64,000 nt of DNA from Streptomyces sp. NBC_00306 (GTDB taxonomy: Bacteria > Actinomycetota > Actinomycetes > Streptomycetales > Streptomycetaceae). Below are positions 9,401 through 18,302 of this stretch, one piece after another. How positions within the stretch are numbered: the stretch's first letter is position 1; every line of letters starts with the position of its first letter. The translations under genes and the position numbers were made by a program. Location of the stretch: assembly GCF_036169555.1 (NCBI RefSeq), contig NZ_CP108032.1:2356001-2420000 (forward strand). The letters are read 5' to 3'. The notes under the pieces were generated by a model. The model saw only the letters and a program-made list of their open reading frames with translations. It ran no database searches and was not told the DNA's origin.

Positions 9401-11021
9401 CCGGGTCGATGCCGAGGCCGTCGACGAACGCGCCGCTCGGCAGCGCGTCGGGCGAGACACCGGTGGCATCCTCCAGGGAGCCGCCGCGGGTCTGGTCCAG
9501 CCCGCGCCAGCGGCGTTCGGGCAGCGGGACCAGGGCGTCGCCGCCGTCGTGGACGGCACGCTCGAAGGCGTCGAGGGAGTCCAGGGAGCCGAAGTGGGCG
9601 CCGAGTCCGACGATGTCGAGTGCGGGTACGGCCGCGGCGTCGTCCGTCTCGGTCTCCGCGGCGGCCGTGGCCGGCTCGGACAGCACCACGTGTGCGTTGG
9701 TGCCGCCGAAGCCGAACGCGGAGACCGCTGCCCGGCGCGGCCCGGCACCGCTCGGCCATTCGCGGCCGGTGCGGACGAGGGTCGCGTCGCCGACGCGGCC
9801 GTCCTTGGAGGTGACGGGCCGCTCCACGCCGATGGTCGGCGGGATGTGGCCGTCGCCCATCGCCAGGACGACCTTGAGCATGCTGCTCAGTCCGGCGACG
9901 GTGAGCAGGTGGCCGATGTTGCCCTTCACGGACCCGATCAGCGGCACCCGGCCGGCGTTGCCGAAGAACTTGGCGACGGACTCGGCCTCGGTGGCATCAC
10001 CGATGGGGGTGCCGGTGGCGTGGCACTCCAGGTAGTCGACGGTCGCCGGGTCGACCCCGGCCTGGGCGTACGCCAGCTCGTACGACTGGAGTTGACCGCC
10101 GCCCTGCGGCACCAGCAGATGGCGTCCGCTGCCGTCGTTGGTCAGGCCGATGCCGTCCACGACGGCGTGGATGCGGTCGCCGTCGCGCAGCGCGTCCGCC
10201 AGCCGTTTGACGGCGACCATGCCCGCGCCCTGGCCGGTGAGGATGCCGCCGGACCGGTCGTCGAAGGGCTGGCTGAACCCGTCGCGGGGGTAGGCCTGGA
10301 GATCGGAGAACGACAGGTGGATCAGGGTCGGGTCGGGCGCGCAGACGCCGCCCGCCAGCACCAGATCGGCCTGGCCGGCGGCGAGGTGGTCGCAGGCCAG
10401 CTTGAGTGCGTACAGCGCGGAGGAGCAGGCGGCGTCCAGGGCGTAGCGGGGACCGCCGAGGCCGAGCGCGCTCGCCGCCACCGACGCCGGTGAGCCGCTG
10501 ACACGCAGGTCCTCGGGCCGCAGGCCGGCGTGGTCGATGCGCCTGTCCTTGTCGGCGAGGGCGCCGAGTGCCGGGTGCCCGGCGCGGCGCAGCCCCTCCA
10601 GGACGGCCTCCTGGACCAGCGGGACGCTGACCCCGGCGGAGGTCGGGGTGGGGAACGAGTAGTTGCCGAGGATCAGTCCGGTGCGTCCGAGGATCTCGGG
10701 GCGCTCCAGGTGGCCGCTGTCCCGCAGTGCCTCCCTGGCCACGTGCAGGGACCAGTGGAAGATCCGGTCGAGGCCGGAGAGATGACCGGCGTCGAGCAGG
10801 TAGCCGGACGGGTCGAAGGCGAAGTCGGTGATGAAGCCGCCGCGCGTGCAGTAGATGCCGTGCTGCGGGTCGGTGTCCCTGGCGTCGAGGGCGGGTCCGA
10901 AGACCTGCTCGCCCCCTTCCCGGCGGCTGTCCGCCCCGGCGCGGAGGTTCTGCCGGAACTCGGCAGGTGTCTCCGCTCCCGGGAACAGGCAGGAGAGGCC
11001 AACGATGGCGTACTTGCTCAT
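3456..11021 (-). CDS. pfaC: PfaC-like PUFA synthase subunit, KS-CLF-AT-DH-DH
   Basis: A 2521-aa multidomain protein. The N-terminal ketosynthase (about 1-445) has DAACSSALYA with Cys199, CHATGTPIGD with His334 and NIGH with His371. A second KS-like domain (about 465-900) has SSDGSGTAEA in place of the Cys motif, so it is a chain-length-factor type. An acyltransferase with GYSLGESS lies near 1145. A long Ala/Pro-rich linker (about 1430-1750) leads to two FabA-type double-hotdog dehydratases, with CHFPDDHVLAG near 2013 and CHFHRDPVMPG near 2414. Embedding the PfaB-type AT between CLF and DH matches the terrestrial, myxobacterial Pfa3 layout rather than marine PfaC. FabA-type DHs dehydrate and can isomerise, which gives methylene-interrupted or conjugated unsaturation. 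It lies 102 nt downstream of pfaA, with a hairpin in the gap. Confidence 0.93.
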   Translation of the reverse strand: MSKYAIVGLSCLFPGAETPAEFRQNLRAGADSRREGGEQVFGPALDARDTDPQHGIYCTRGGFITDFAFDPSGYLLDAGHLSGLDRIFHWSLHVAREALRDSGHLERPEILGRTGLILGNYSFPTPTSAGVSVPLVQEAVLEGLRRAGHPALGALADKDRRIDHAGLRPEDLRVSGSPASVAASALGLGGPRYALDAACSSALYALKLACDHLAAGQADLVLAGGVCAPDPTLIHLSFSDLQAYPRDGFSQPFDDRSGGILTGQGAGMVAVKRLADALRDGDRIHAVVDGIGLTNDGSGRHLLVPQGGGQLQSYELAYAQAGVDPATVDYLECHATGTPIGDATEAESVAKFFGNAGRVPLIGSVKGNIGHLLTVAGLSSMLKVVLAMGDGHIPPTIGVERPVTSKDGRVGDATLVRTGREWPSGAGPRRAAVSAFGFGGTNAHVVLSEPATAAAETETDDAAAVPALDIVGLGAHFGSLDSLDAFERAVHDGGDALVPLPERRWRGLDQTRGGSLEDATGVSPDALPSGAFVDGLGIDPVDLKIPPADLRTYNLQHALATKVADEALRDAGYSRDVPKGSSAPEPRRIAVVVGMEIEPMTHLRLTRRTLGAFVREEFARAGVPVDEERLAALSAVGRDAVVDPIVANEVLSFIGNVMASRISSLWNLTGPSFTVSSDGSGTAEALEVARLLLLDPTIEAVLVGAVDLAGSAENLLLRPDVVAEAGLTFGEGVRGRRIGEGAGAVVVTRPGERERPAYARLDAVAIRHAVPVDGAVPEADAVALAAAAGEALTAAGVTAGDIGYLEAHAGGTELQDRAEIAALAAVYPAAGAEVALGSAKAQIGDAGCAATMAGLIRSVLCLHHGYLPGTRGWTRPAGDLAEDFTASALYVPDASRPWMRRTKGARRYAAVSFIGASGAHGHLVLSADATRGAVTRSDWQRAGGPVVLALSADSFDALHATIEHHLELLAVADPYALAREAARELPGRKLRAVLVGRDRAELRAQLELAVRDLADVHAKAGEWATPAGSYFTARPIGPDGRVALVYPGAFNSYPGLGQDFFRAFPSLLDRFEEQADEPERQLRATSLYPRSKVAVGRRELMALEAGLGDDVPFMLATGTNFAILHTDLVRDLLGVTAHGAFGYSLGESSMLFATGGWQLGGRRDDLISNTPIFQDRLCGPRRTVRELWDVPADAADESLWASHVLLTDADSVRAVLPRYDRVHLTHINTPAELVIAGDPVQCRALVKELGCPAARSPVNVVMHCPVVDAELDGLAGLNDYPTGSFGDLGLFSAYDYEALPALDRAEIARRIAWTLRSTIDFARLVRDAHDRGFRYFIEVGPGSTCSRWVRDTLGDAEHVSVSVDRRGVPATKSVAQLVARLVGHGLELDLTPLLGTPESTVRPARSTRFRVGGGDPVPARVARGIAATAPGAPAAASAGAAAVHRTPSTAAHTTPVPVASAAGAHPGAATPAAGSPLAATASVGTSTAPAALSAPGTPAPGAGTPHSGAAHFVPPAAATAPGAPAGPGTPHPAVPSAPVPSVPPEDPVMPADPTLADAEVIAFDGTPISFLPWAPAPGETEAALPAAEAVPAPAAPAPVVSVPPSGATAATTAEPSTATTESPTPAADLVREIRQQMVATHSVVMETQRILQGATLSRVEALLDGATAPADGTTPVPPAAALPAVAPAPRPEPAALPPAPPASAPAPVAATGEIPAAAEEREVKEGVIWDEADLLEFAVGSVAKVFGPEFGVIDGYAKRVRLPAPPYHFVTRVTELSGTTGEFKPATITTEYDVPEDAWYAVDGGVPPAVTVEAGQCDLLLVSYLGIDFRNKGERVYRLLDSTLIFRGNLPQVGQTLRYDISIDRFVHQGDTTLFFFSYQCYADGELILELHDACAGFFSKQELDTPLGVVMTDKEKAARAALPRGYFKPLAYTEKNHLTPEDLEVLAQGRPGDVFGPDHAQDPGINPAIRLPDAKLRMVDEVTIDRKGGPRGLGTLSATKRLTPDAWYFTCHFPDDHVLAGSLVAEGAVQLLQIYLMHQGMHLTLPDARFQCVTDVPIEVQVRGQITQAHEEIRYEVEVMELTLLPRATVIADVLIYLGDKPVIRMKGLGLQVREKDGSPYRPEAGGIPQFLGRRNRNGEAAMINEMHLAHAAKGHLDIAMGPEFEVYRNSRAPYIPNGDFQFVDRVMSLKGTRGDLRSPGSEMVTEYDSPADAWYYEQNSYPHMPNAVYMETSLQAAIFLGYYLGATLERPEEQYAIRNLDGRATLVKDIDLRGKTIRHHSKLLMTSAVSGAVLQNFSYELSADGEVFYVGESLFGYFSDAALANQVGLDNGTYVAPWIETEKPDPSRVRRIELPEGAPAFSDPTGGHLHLPGGQFALVDRVDLVTDGGRHGQGYLHGHRAIRPDEWYFDCHFHRDPVMPGSLGVEAILQAMRLFVIEQNLAEGMEQPRFAMATDVETAWKYRGQILRHDKELRFDVHIKEVRREADRLLVIADADLSKPGLRIYELTDVAIEVRPVGA

Positions 11022-11055
11022 GAGAGCTTTCGGGTCCCTTCTGAGGGGCGGGGCC

Positions 11056-11090
11056 GGCCCGGACGGGCACGGGTGTGCGCCGTCCGGGCC
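11056..11090 (-). terminator. GC-rich hairpin between pfaA and pfaC
   Basis: An 11-bp perfect inverted repeat, GGCCCGGACGG (11056-11066) and CCGTCCGGGCC (11080-11090), with a 13-nt loop, lies in the 102-nt gap between the pfaA stop and the pfaC start. There is no U-tract. It may attenuate read-through or stabilise an mRNA end, so the ratio of the two giant subunits could be tuned here. Confidence 0.4.
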
Positions 11091-11123
11091 GACCCGATCG
11101 CTTGCGTCGGGTACGAAGCGGAA

Positions 11124-14100
11124 TCAGCCGCTGATGAACTTGGCCGCCAACTGGGGGGCCGAGACCACGGATACGCCGTCGAAGCGGGTGAGCACCCGTC
11201 CGTCGGGAGTGCAGGCGGTGACGGTGAGCGAGGCGCCGGAGCCGTTGCCGCCGGTGGCGGCGGGCTCGACCACGATCAGGAAGGGCTCGCCGTCGGGCAG
11301 CGGGTGGTGCAGGTCCACACGGCCGACGGACAGGGGCAGCCCGGCGGTGCCGCGGAACAGCCGCACCCAGACGAGGCCCGCCTGGAGCAGCAGGTCCGCC
11401 GTGCCGGGGGCGAAGCGGGAGCCGGCGAACGCGCCGCCGGCCGGGCGGTGTTCGGTCAGTGCGCACTCCAGGACCAGCCGGTTCACCGACGCGTCCTCGG
11501 CGAGCACCCGGCGCACGCCCCGCAGGGACGGGCCGTGGAAGAGCGTGCCGTCGCTGTAGAGCTCGGCGGCGTCGCGGCCGGTGCCGAGCGCGGGCAGTGC
11601 GCCGACCGTGGCCGCGGCGGGCGGGGCCTGCGGGGTGACGACGGCCGCGTAGTGCGGTCGTGCGGTGCCCTGCGCGTCGACGGCGTGGATCGCGGTACGG
11701 ACGCTGTCGCCGTCGGGAGTCATCGCCAGGCTGATGCGCTCCGGCCGGCCGGCGTCGAAGACGATGCCCTTGTGCACCGAGAAGTCGTGCACCTGGCGCA
11801 CCTCGGTGCCGCCGGCGCGCTCCACCGCGCCGATCGCCCAGCCGAGGGCGACGACCGCCGGGAGGACCGGGGATTCACCGATGACGTGGTCGGTGAGGAT
11901 CTGCTCGTTCTCCAGCGCCGCCAGCGGGCGTTCGACGGTGACGGTGGCCGTGGTGGCGGTCCGCTCCGGCTCCGACAGGGGCGTCGTCGGGCCGAGCACG
12001 GTGACGACGTCACCGGCGCGCTCCGGGGCGAACTGCTCGGTGAACATCCGGGCTCCGGTGTCCACCGGGATCAGGGTGATGCCGCGCTCCTGGAAGACGG
12101 CCTTGACCTCCGGGGAGACCATTCCGCTGTCCCAGGCACCCCAGTTGAGGGAGGTGACGCGGGCGGCGGGGTGGCGCTGCTTCCAGGACGACGCCCAGGC
12201 ATTGAGGACCTCGTTGGCCATGGCGTAGTCCGACTGCCCGCGGTTGCCGAAGAATCCGGCGACCGAGGAGAACAGGACGACGTGCCGCAGGGTCTCGGGG
12301 TCGAGCGCCGCGGTCACGGCGCGCAGTCCGGTCAGCTTGGGGGCGAAGACCCGCTCGACCTCGGACGCCTTCTTGTTGGCGATGAGCTGGTCGGCGAGGA
12401 CGCCGGCGCCGTGCACCAGACCCGTGATGCGGGCCTTGTGCGGGGCGAGCGCGGCGGCGGTCGCCTGCGGGTCGGTGATGTCCACGGCGAGGTACTCGGC
12501 GCGGCTGCCGGCGGCCTCGACGTCGGCGAGGGTCCGGCGGATCTCGCGGGCGCCGACGACGGCCCGGTAGAGCTGCTCGACCCGCTTCGGGGTCGGCTTC
12601 TCCCCCGCCGACTTCAGGTGGGAGGCGGCAGCCGCCTTGAGAGCGGGCGCGTCGACACCCTGCGCCCAGGCGGGCTCCTCCTCCAGCGGGGTGCGGCCGA
12701 GGAGCAGCAGTCCGGGCCGGTGGCGCTTGGCCAGTTCGACGACGCAGGCGGCGGTGATGCCGCGGCCTCCGCCGGTGACGACGAGCAGGTCCTCGGAGGT
12801 GAGCTGCGGCGCGGTCTCGGTGTCGGAGGCGGTCAGCGACTGCTCGGCGAGGGTCAGAGCGACGCGGCGGGCGCCGTCGAGGCCGACCTGGACGATGTCC
12901 GTGACCGCGTCCTCGACCTCGGCGAGCAGCAGCGCGGCTCCGGCGTCCGGGCTCAGCGCGGGGGCGATGTCGACGGCCCGGCAGAACAGCTCCGGGGCCT
13001 CCACCGCAAGGGTCTTGACGAGACCCGCGGACCCACCGACGGGGGCGAGTTCTTCGGGGACCCCGCCGAGGCCGAAGGCGCCGTCGAGCCGGGTGACGGT
13101 GACGAAGGCGGCACGGCCGGAGGCGGCCGCGGTGGTCAGCGGCTGGACGGCGTGCTTGGCGGCGAGCAGCGTGTGGGCGAGGCGGCGTACGCCCTCGGAC
13201 CAGTCGGCGCCGCGCGCGGCGGAGAGGTCGAGCACCAGGCTGATGCGGTCGGCGAGGATCTCCTCCATCTGCTCGGCCAGTTCGGTCACGCCCCAGCCGG
13301 ACAGGGCGTGGTCCTTGACGCCGCTGATGCGCTCGGCGACACCCGGCAGACGCAGGACGTGCACATGGCGGCCCGACTCGATGAGCCGGTTCACGAGCGC
13401 GGGTGCGAGCTCGGCGCCGTCGTCGACGACGAGTGCGCCCGAGCCCTCGGCGTACGCGCCGACGAGCCGGTCGGGGGTGGGCAGATCGACGAGCGCGGCC
13501 TGCGCGCGGCCGATGCCGCCACCGGGCTTGGCGGCCGCGGGCTCGTCGCCGGCGGGGGCGGCTGCCTGCGCGGCTGCGGGAGCCGCTTCGGAGGCGCCGC
13601 CGCTCATGAAGTCGACGATGTGGCGCAGGGTCCGGAGCTCGGCGAGCTGCTCGGGACCGGCGGAGATGCTCTCGCCGAACCGCTCCTGGAGGACGCCCAT
13701 GATCTCGACACGCTTGATGGAATCGATGCCCAAGTCGGCCTCGATGTCCATGTCCAGCTCCAGCATGTCCGCCGGATAGCCGGTCTTCTGACCGACCACC
13801 TCCAGCAGGACGGACTCGACACCGGCCGCGTCCGGACCGGCGGGGGCCGGGGCTGCGGGAGCGGCGGCCTGAGGCGCCGCGCTGGCGCTCATGAAGTCGA
13901 CGATGTGGCGCAGGGTCCGGAGCTCGGCGAGCTGCTCGGGACCGGCGGAGATGCTCTCGCCGAACCGCTCCTGGAGGACGCCCATGATCTCGACACGCTT
14001 GATGGAATCGATGCCCAAGTCGGCCTCGATGTCCATGTCCAGCTCCAGCATGTCCGCCGGGTAACCGGTCTTCTCACCGACCACCTCCAGCAGCACCGCC

Positions 14101-17100
14101 TCCACCGTCGCGGCATCCAGGCCGGCCGGAGCCGCAGCAGCGGCGGCGGGAGCAGCCGCCTGAGGCGCCGCGTTGGCGCTCATGAACTCCACGATGTGAC
14201 GCAGCGTACGAAGCTCCGCGAGCTGCTCCGGACCGGCCGATATCCCGCCCTCGAACCGCTCCTGCAACACACCCATGATCTCGACACGCTTGATGGAATC
14301 GATGCCCAGATCGGCCTCGATGTCCATGTCCAGCTCCAGCATGTCCGCCGGATAGCCGGTCTTCTCACCGACGACCTCCAGCAGAGCCGCCTCCACCGTC
14401 GCGGCATCCAGGCCGGCCGGAGCCGCAGCGGCGGGAGCAGCCGCCTGGGGCGCCGCGCTGGCGCTCATGAACTCCACGATGTGACGCAGCGTACGAAGCT
14501 CCGCGAGCTGCTCCGGACCGGCCGATATCCCGCCCTCGAACCGCTCCTGCAACACACCCATGATCTCGACACGCTTGATGGAATCGATGCCCAGATCGGC
14601 CTCGATGTCCATGTCCAACTCCAGCATGTCCGCCGGGTAACCGGTCTTCTCACCGACCACCTCCAGCAGCACCGCCTCCACCGTGGCCGCGTCCAGGCCG
14701 GCCGGAGCCGCGGCGGCGGGAGCAGCCGCCGGTGCGACGGGGGCGGGCGGGGCGGCGATGGCGGGCGCGGTGACCACCGGGGCCGCGGGCAGCGCCTGCG
14801 GTGCGGGGGCCAGGGGCCGGGCGGGGGCCGGGGCGGCGGCGAGTGCGGCCGGGACCGGTACGGCGGCCACCGGCTGCGCGACCGGGGCGGCCAGGGCCGG
14901 CGCGGTCTGCTCCGCCGTGGCGCGGCCCGCCGGGGCGGGGGCAGTGCCGAGTTCCAGGCCGGCCAGGTCGCGCAGGATCTCGTTGGCGCGCAGATGGCTG
15001 CGGCCGATGTCGAGGCCGTGCTCCTTGACCGCGTTCACCCCGGCCAGGACCTGGCCGAGCTGTCCCTGGTCGGCGGCGCGCTCCAGCAGACCGGTCAGAC
15101 GCTCGGCGCTCTGCAACTGGCCGTTGAGGTAGTCGTCGTGCAGGGCGAGGTGGTCGGCCACCAGACCGGCCAGGCGATCACTGTCCACGTGGGCTGTCTC
15201 CATGACGGTGGGAGCAGGGGCGGGGGTGGGCGCCACCGCGGCCGCGGGCGCGGGCAGCACCGCCGTGGCGGTCGCGGCAGGGGCCGGGACCGGCGCGGAG
15301 GCGGCCGCCGGCCGTACGGCGGGGGCGGCGGCCGGCCGTGCGGCGGGCGTGGGGGCCGGGGGCTGGACCGTCACCGGGGCCGGTCGGGGCGTTGCGGCCA
15401 CCGGTGACGGGGTCGGGGCCGCGGCGGGAGCCGGTACCGCGGGTGTCGCCGGGACGGCGATCCGGTAGCCGTTGTCGATCGCGTCGCGGTAGGCCGCCCT
15501 GCGCTCGGGAGAGACGTAGTTGATGCCGTTCAGCAGGATCGACATGCCCTTGGCGGGCACCTCGGCCACGGCCTCGGCGACATAGCGGTCGGTGGTGGCG
15601 AGCGGCAGTCCGAGGACGGCGAGCTGGGCGACGGCCTGCTTCAGCGCGACATCGGCGTCCCGTCCGGGGCCGGCGTCGAGGCTGACCACGGTGTGCTCAC
15701 GGTCGCCGAGGATGCGGCGGACGAGCTGGGTGAGGACGCTCTTCGGACCGAACTCCACGAAGACGCGGAACCCGGCGGCGTACATCTCCTCGACGCGGGC
15801 GGCGAAGTCGACCGGGTTGATGAGCTGTTCGGCGAGGACCGTGCGGTTGGCGTCGATGTCGTCGCCGTAGGCCGCGCCGCGGGTGTTGGCGAAGACGGTG
15901 CCGTTCGGCCGGCGGACCTCGACGCGCGCCACGTCACCGCGGAAGGCGTCGACGGCGTGGCCGACGAAGGGGGTGTGGAACGCGGCGGACACCGGCAGCC
16001 GGCTCGCCCGCAGACCCGCGTCCTTCGCGGCGGCGACCAGGCGCTCCACCTCTTCGGTGGCGCCGCCGACCACGATCTGGTCGGCCGCGTTGCGGTTGCA
16101 GACGACCAGGCCGGGGCGGTCGGCGAGGAGTTCGGCGACCCGCTCCTCGGGGGCGGAGACCGCGGCCATCGCACCGGCGTCGAAGCCGGACTCCGGCGGC
16201 GGGGCCATGGCCTTGCCGCGGGCCCGGGCGAGAGCGAAGAAGGCGTCGTCGTCGAGGGCGCCGGAGGCCCACAGCGCGGTCAGCTCGCCGAAGCTGTGGC
16301 CGAGGAACCCTTCGGCTCCGAAGCCGAGTTCGGACAGATAGCGGAACTGGCCGGCGGACAGGGCGCCGATCGCGGGCTGCGCGTACGCGGTGGCCTGGAG
16401 GGCGGTTTCCTGCGCGGCGCGCACACCGGCGCCGAACAGCGGCGGCGGGAACGCGACACGGGACAGCGGCGCGGAGCCCTCGAAGTGCACATTGGCCCGG
16501 TCGAAGGCGGACCGCAGCGGCGGCAGCGCCATCACGGCGCTCTGGCCGAGGTTGACGTACTGGCTGCCCTGACCCGCGAAGAGTGCGCCGACCTTGCCGG
16601 CCGGAGCGGCGCTGCGGCGGTAGTGGACTCCCTTGGGGTGCGACCAGGCGTCGGCGTCGGGCCGGGCGCGCAGTTCACCGAGGGCCAGGTCGCGCAGGGA
16701 CTTCAGCTCGTCCTCGCCGCGCGCGGCCAGCGCGACACGGGCGTGGCCCGCGGGGGCCGGGCCGCCGGTGGCGGGCGCGCCGTCGGCGAGCAGCTCGGTG
16801 AGGGCGGCGGTGTCGGGCGCGTGCCACAGGTGCACACGGGCGACGGGGTAGGAGACCCGCAGGTCGTCTCCGTCGCCGTGCTCCTCCAGCACCATGTGGA
16901 AGTTGGTGCCGCCGAAGCCGAACGAGGAGATGGCGGCGCGGCGCTTGGGGCGCTCGGGGTCGCGGATCCAGGGCCGTGCCTCGGTGTTGACGTAGAACGG
17001 CCCGGAGGCGAAGTCGATGGCGGGGTTCGGCTCGTCGACGTTGATGGTCGGCGGCAGGACCTTGTGGTGCAGCGAGAGCGCCAGCTTGATCAGGCCGGCC

Positions 17101-18302
17101 GCGCCCGCGGCCGCCTTGGTGTGCCCGATCTGGGACTTGACGCTGCCGACGGCCGCGTACTGCCGGCTGTCGTTGCCGTCGGAGACCACCGCGGCCAGTG
17201 CGCTCAGCTCGGTCGCATCGCCGACGGCGGTTCCGGTGCCGTGCGCCTCGAAGAGCTCGATGCTGGACGGCGTGCAGTCGGCGTCCTCGTACGCGCGGCG
17301 CAGGGCGACCATCTGGCCCTCCTTGCGCGGGGCGTAGATGGACTTGAACCGGCCGTCGCTGGAGGTGCCCATGCCGCGCAGGACCGCGTAGATCTGGTTG
17401 CCGTCGCGCTCGGCGTCGGCGAGGCGGCGCAGGGCGAGCATGCCGATGCCCTCGCCGATGAGGGTGCCGTCGGCGTCCTTGTCGAACGGCCGGATGCGCC
17501 CGGACTTGGACAGCGCGGGCGTCTTGCTGAAGCACAGGTACATGAAGATGGTGTTCTCGGCGTCGCAGCCGCCCACCAGCATCGTGTCGGAGCGGCCTTC
17601 GAGCAGCTCGCTCACCGCGGTCCTGACCGCGCCGAGGGAGCTGGCGCAGGCGGCGTCGATCGTCATGTTGATGCCGCCGAGGTCGAGCCGGTTGGCGACC
17701 CGTCCGGCGACGACGTTGCCGAGCATGCCGGGGAAGGAGTTCTCCTCCCACGGGGCGTACGCGAGGCGGAACTTGGCGACGATCTCCTCGGCGTCCTTGT
17801 CGGAGAGACCGCAGCTGCGGACGACCTCCTTGAGCACCGGGCTCTGCAGCCGCGCGGTCAGCGGCTGGGTGAGCTGGTTGGCGCCGGTGATGCCGAGGAC
17901 AACTCCGGTGCGGGAGGCGTCGTACCACGACTGACCAGCCTTGTCGGCCCCGGCGTCCTTCAGCAGGTCCCGGGCGACCACCAGGCTGAGCAGCTGGAGG
18001 ACGTCGGTCACCTCGAGGGTGTTCGGCGGGAGGCCGAACTCCAGCGGGTTGAACGGGACGTCGGGGATGAAGCCGCCGCGCTTGGAGTACGTCTTGTCGG
18101 GCACCGAGGGGTCGGGGTCGTAGTGCTCGTCGACGTCCCAGTGTCCGGCGGGCACGTCGTCGATGCAGTCGGCGGCCGAGACGACGTTCGCCCAGAAGTC
18201 CGTGAGATTGCTGGACTTGGGGTAGAGCGCGGAGAGGCCGACGATGGCGATGGGGTCCCGGGCGAGCCGACGGTCGAGGTCGGATTCCTGCGAAGAGTTC
18301 AC
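11124..18302 (-). CDS. pfaA: PfaA-like PUFA synthase subunit, KS-AT-ACP4-KR-DH
   Basis: A 2392-aa protein. The KS (about 15-470) has IDAACASSLGA, HGTGTAVGDATE and QIGHTKAAAG. The malonyl-type AT has GHSFGELTAL near residue 670. Four tandem ACPs lie at about 1197-1566, each with the phosphopantetheine motif LGIDSIKRVEIMG. A KR (about 1840-2070) has VVTGGGRGITA and SDYAMANEV, and a C-terminal hotdog DH-like domain has LTDHVIGESPVLP near 2125. This is the PfaA/Pfa2 order. GTG at 18302 is chosen as the start because NSSQESDLDRRLARDPIAIV begins the conserved KS N-terminus there and an AGAGAG tract lies upstream; the open frame continues to 18596 without a convincing start. It should load malonyl units and carry the growing chain for PfaC and PfaD. 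Confidence 0.94.
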   Translation of the reverse strand: MNSSQESDLDRRLARDPIAIVGLSALYPKSSNLTDFWANVVSAADCIDDVPAGHWDVDEHYDPDPSVPDKTYSKRGGFIPDVPFNPLEFGLPPNTLEVTDVLQLLSLVVARDLLKDAGADKAGQSWYDASRTGVVLGITGANQLTQPLTARLQSPVLKEVVRSCGLSDKDAEEIVAKFRLAYAPWEENSFPGMLGNVVAGRVANRLDLGGINMTIDAACASSLGAVRTAVSELLEGRSDTMLVGGCDAENTIFMYLCFSKTPALSKSGRIRPFDKDADGTLIGEGIGMLALRRLADAERDGNQIYAVLRGMGTSSDGRFKSIYAPRKEGQMVALRRAYEDADCTPSSIELFEAHGTGTAVGDATELSALAAVVSDGNDSRQYAAVGSVKSQIGHTKAAAGAAGLIKLALSLHHKVLPPTINVDEPNPAIDFASGPFYVNTEARPWIRDPERPKRRAAISSFGFGGTNFHMVLEEHGDGDDLRVSYPVARVHLWHAPDTAALTELLADGAPATGGPAPAGHARVALAARGEDELKSLRDLALGELRARPDADAWSHPKGVHYRRSAAPAGKVGALFAGQGSQYVNLGQSAVMALPPLRSAFDRANVHFEGSAPLSRVAFPPPLFGAGVRAAQETALQATAYAQPAIGALSAGQFRYLSELGFGAEGFLGHSFGELTALWASGALDDDAFFALARARGKAMAPPPESGFDAGAMAAVSAPEERVAELLADRPGLVVCNRNAADQIVVGGATEEVERLVAAAKDAGLRASRLPVSAAFHTPFVGHAVDAFRGDVARVEVRRPNGTVFANTRGAAYGDDIDANRTVLAEQLINPVDFAARVEEMYAAGFRVFVEFGPKSVLTQLVRRILGDREHTVVSLDAGPGRDADVALKQAVAQLAVLGLPLATTDRYVAEAVAEVPAKGMSILLNGINYVSPERRAAYRDAIDNGYRIAVPATPAVPAPAAAPTPSPVAATPRPAPVTVQPPAPTPAARPAAAPAVRPAAASAPVPAPAATATAVLPAPAAAVAPTPAPAPTVMETAHVDSDRLAGLVADHLALHDDYLNGQLQSAERLTGLLERAADQGQLGQVLAGVNAVKEHGLDIGRSHLRANEILRDLAGLELGTAPAPAGRATAEQTAPALAAPVAQPVAAVPVPAALAAAPAPARPLAPAPQALPAAPVVTAPAIAAPPAPVAPAAAPAAAAPAGLDAATVEAVLLEVVGEKTGYPADMLELDMDIEADLGIDSIKRVEIMGVLQERFEGGISAGPEQLAELRTLRHIVEFMSASAAPQAAAPAAAAPAGLDAATVEAALLEVVGEKTGYPADMLELDMDIEADLGIDSIKRVEIMGVLQERFEGGISAGPEQLAELRTLRHIVEFMSANAAPQAAAPAAAAAAPAGLDAATVEAVLLEVVGEKTGYPADMLELDMDIEADLGIDSIKRVEIMGVLQERFGESISAGPEQLAELRTLRHIVDFMSASAAPQAAAPAAPAPAGPDAAGVESVLLEVVGQKTGYPADMLELDMDIEADLGIDSIKRVEIMGVLQERFGESISAGPEQLAELRTLRHIVDFMSGGASEAAPAAAQAAAPAGDEPAAAKPGGGIGRAQAALVDLPTPDRLVGAYAEGSGALVVDDGAELAPALVNRLIESGRHVHVLRLPGVAERISGVKDHALSGWGVTELAEQMEEILADRISLVLDLSAARGADWSEGVRRLAHTLLAAKHAVQPLTTAAASGRAAFVTVTRLDGAFGLGGVPEELAPVGGSAGLVKTLAVEAPELFCRAVDIAPALSPDAGAALLLAEVEDAVTDIVQVGLDGARRVALTLAEQSLTASDTETAPQLTSEDLLVVTGGGRGITAACVVELAKRHRPGLLLLGRTPLEEEPAWAQGVDAPALKAAAASHLKSAGEKPTPKRVEQLYRAVVGAREIRRTLADVEAAGSRAEYLAVDITDPQATAAALAPHKARITGLVHGAGVLADQLIANKKASEVERVFAPKLTGLRAVTAALDPETLRHVVLFSSVAGFFGNRGQSDYAMANEVLNAWASSWKQRHPAARVTSLNWGAWDSGMVSPEVKAVFQERGITLIPVDTGARMFTEQFAPERAGDVVTVLGPTTPLSEPERTATTATVTVERPLAALENEQILTDHVIGESPVLPAVVALGWAIGAVERAGGTEVRQVHDFSVHKGIVFDAGRPERISLAMTPDGDSVRTAIHAVDAQGTARPHYAAVVTPQAPPAAATVGALPALGTGRDAAELYSDGTLFHGPSLRGVRRVLAEDASVNRLVLECALTEHRPAGGAFAGSRFAPGTADLLLQAGLVWVRLFRGTAGLPLSVGRVDLHHPLPDGEPFLIVVEPAATGGNGSGASLTVTACTPDGRVLTRFDGVSVVSAPQLAAKFISG
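13604..14722 (-). repeat. Four tandem ACP-coding repeats inside pfaA
   Basis: Four copies of an ACP-coding unit, about 285-291 nt each, begin (plus-strand coordinates) near 13604, 13889, 14180 and 14465. All encode the same core DMDIEADLGIDSIKR. At DNA level the copies fall into two near-identical pairs: 14465 with 14180, sharing for example the tract cgatgtgacgcagcgtacga, and 13889 with 13604, sharing cgatgtggcgcagggtccgg. Third-position differences between the pairs show recent pairwise duplication or gene conversion. Confidence 0.92.

Noticed and set aside
3456..11021. The PfaC-like gene as a modular type I PKS
   Set aside because: A second KS without Cys (CLF) and two FabA-type double-hotdog domains, with no ACP in the protein, fit PfaC and not modular PKS modules.
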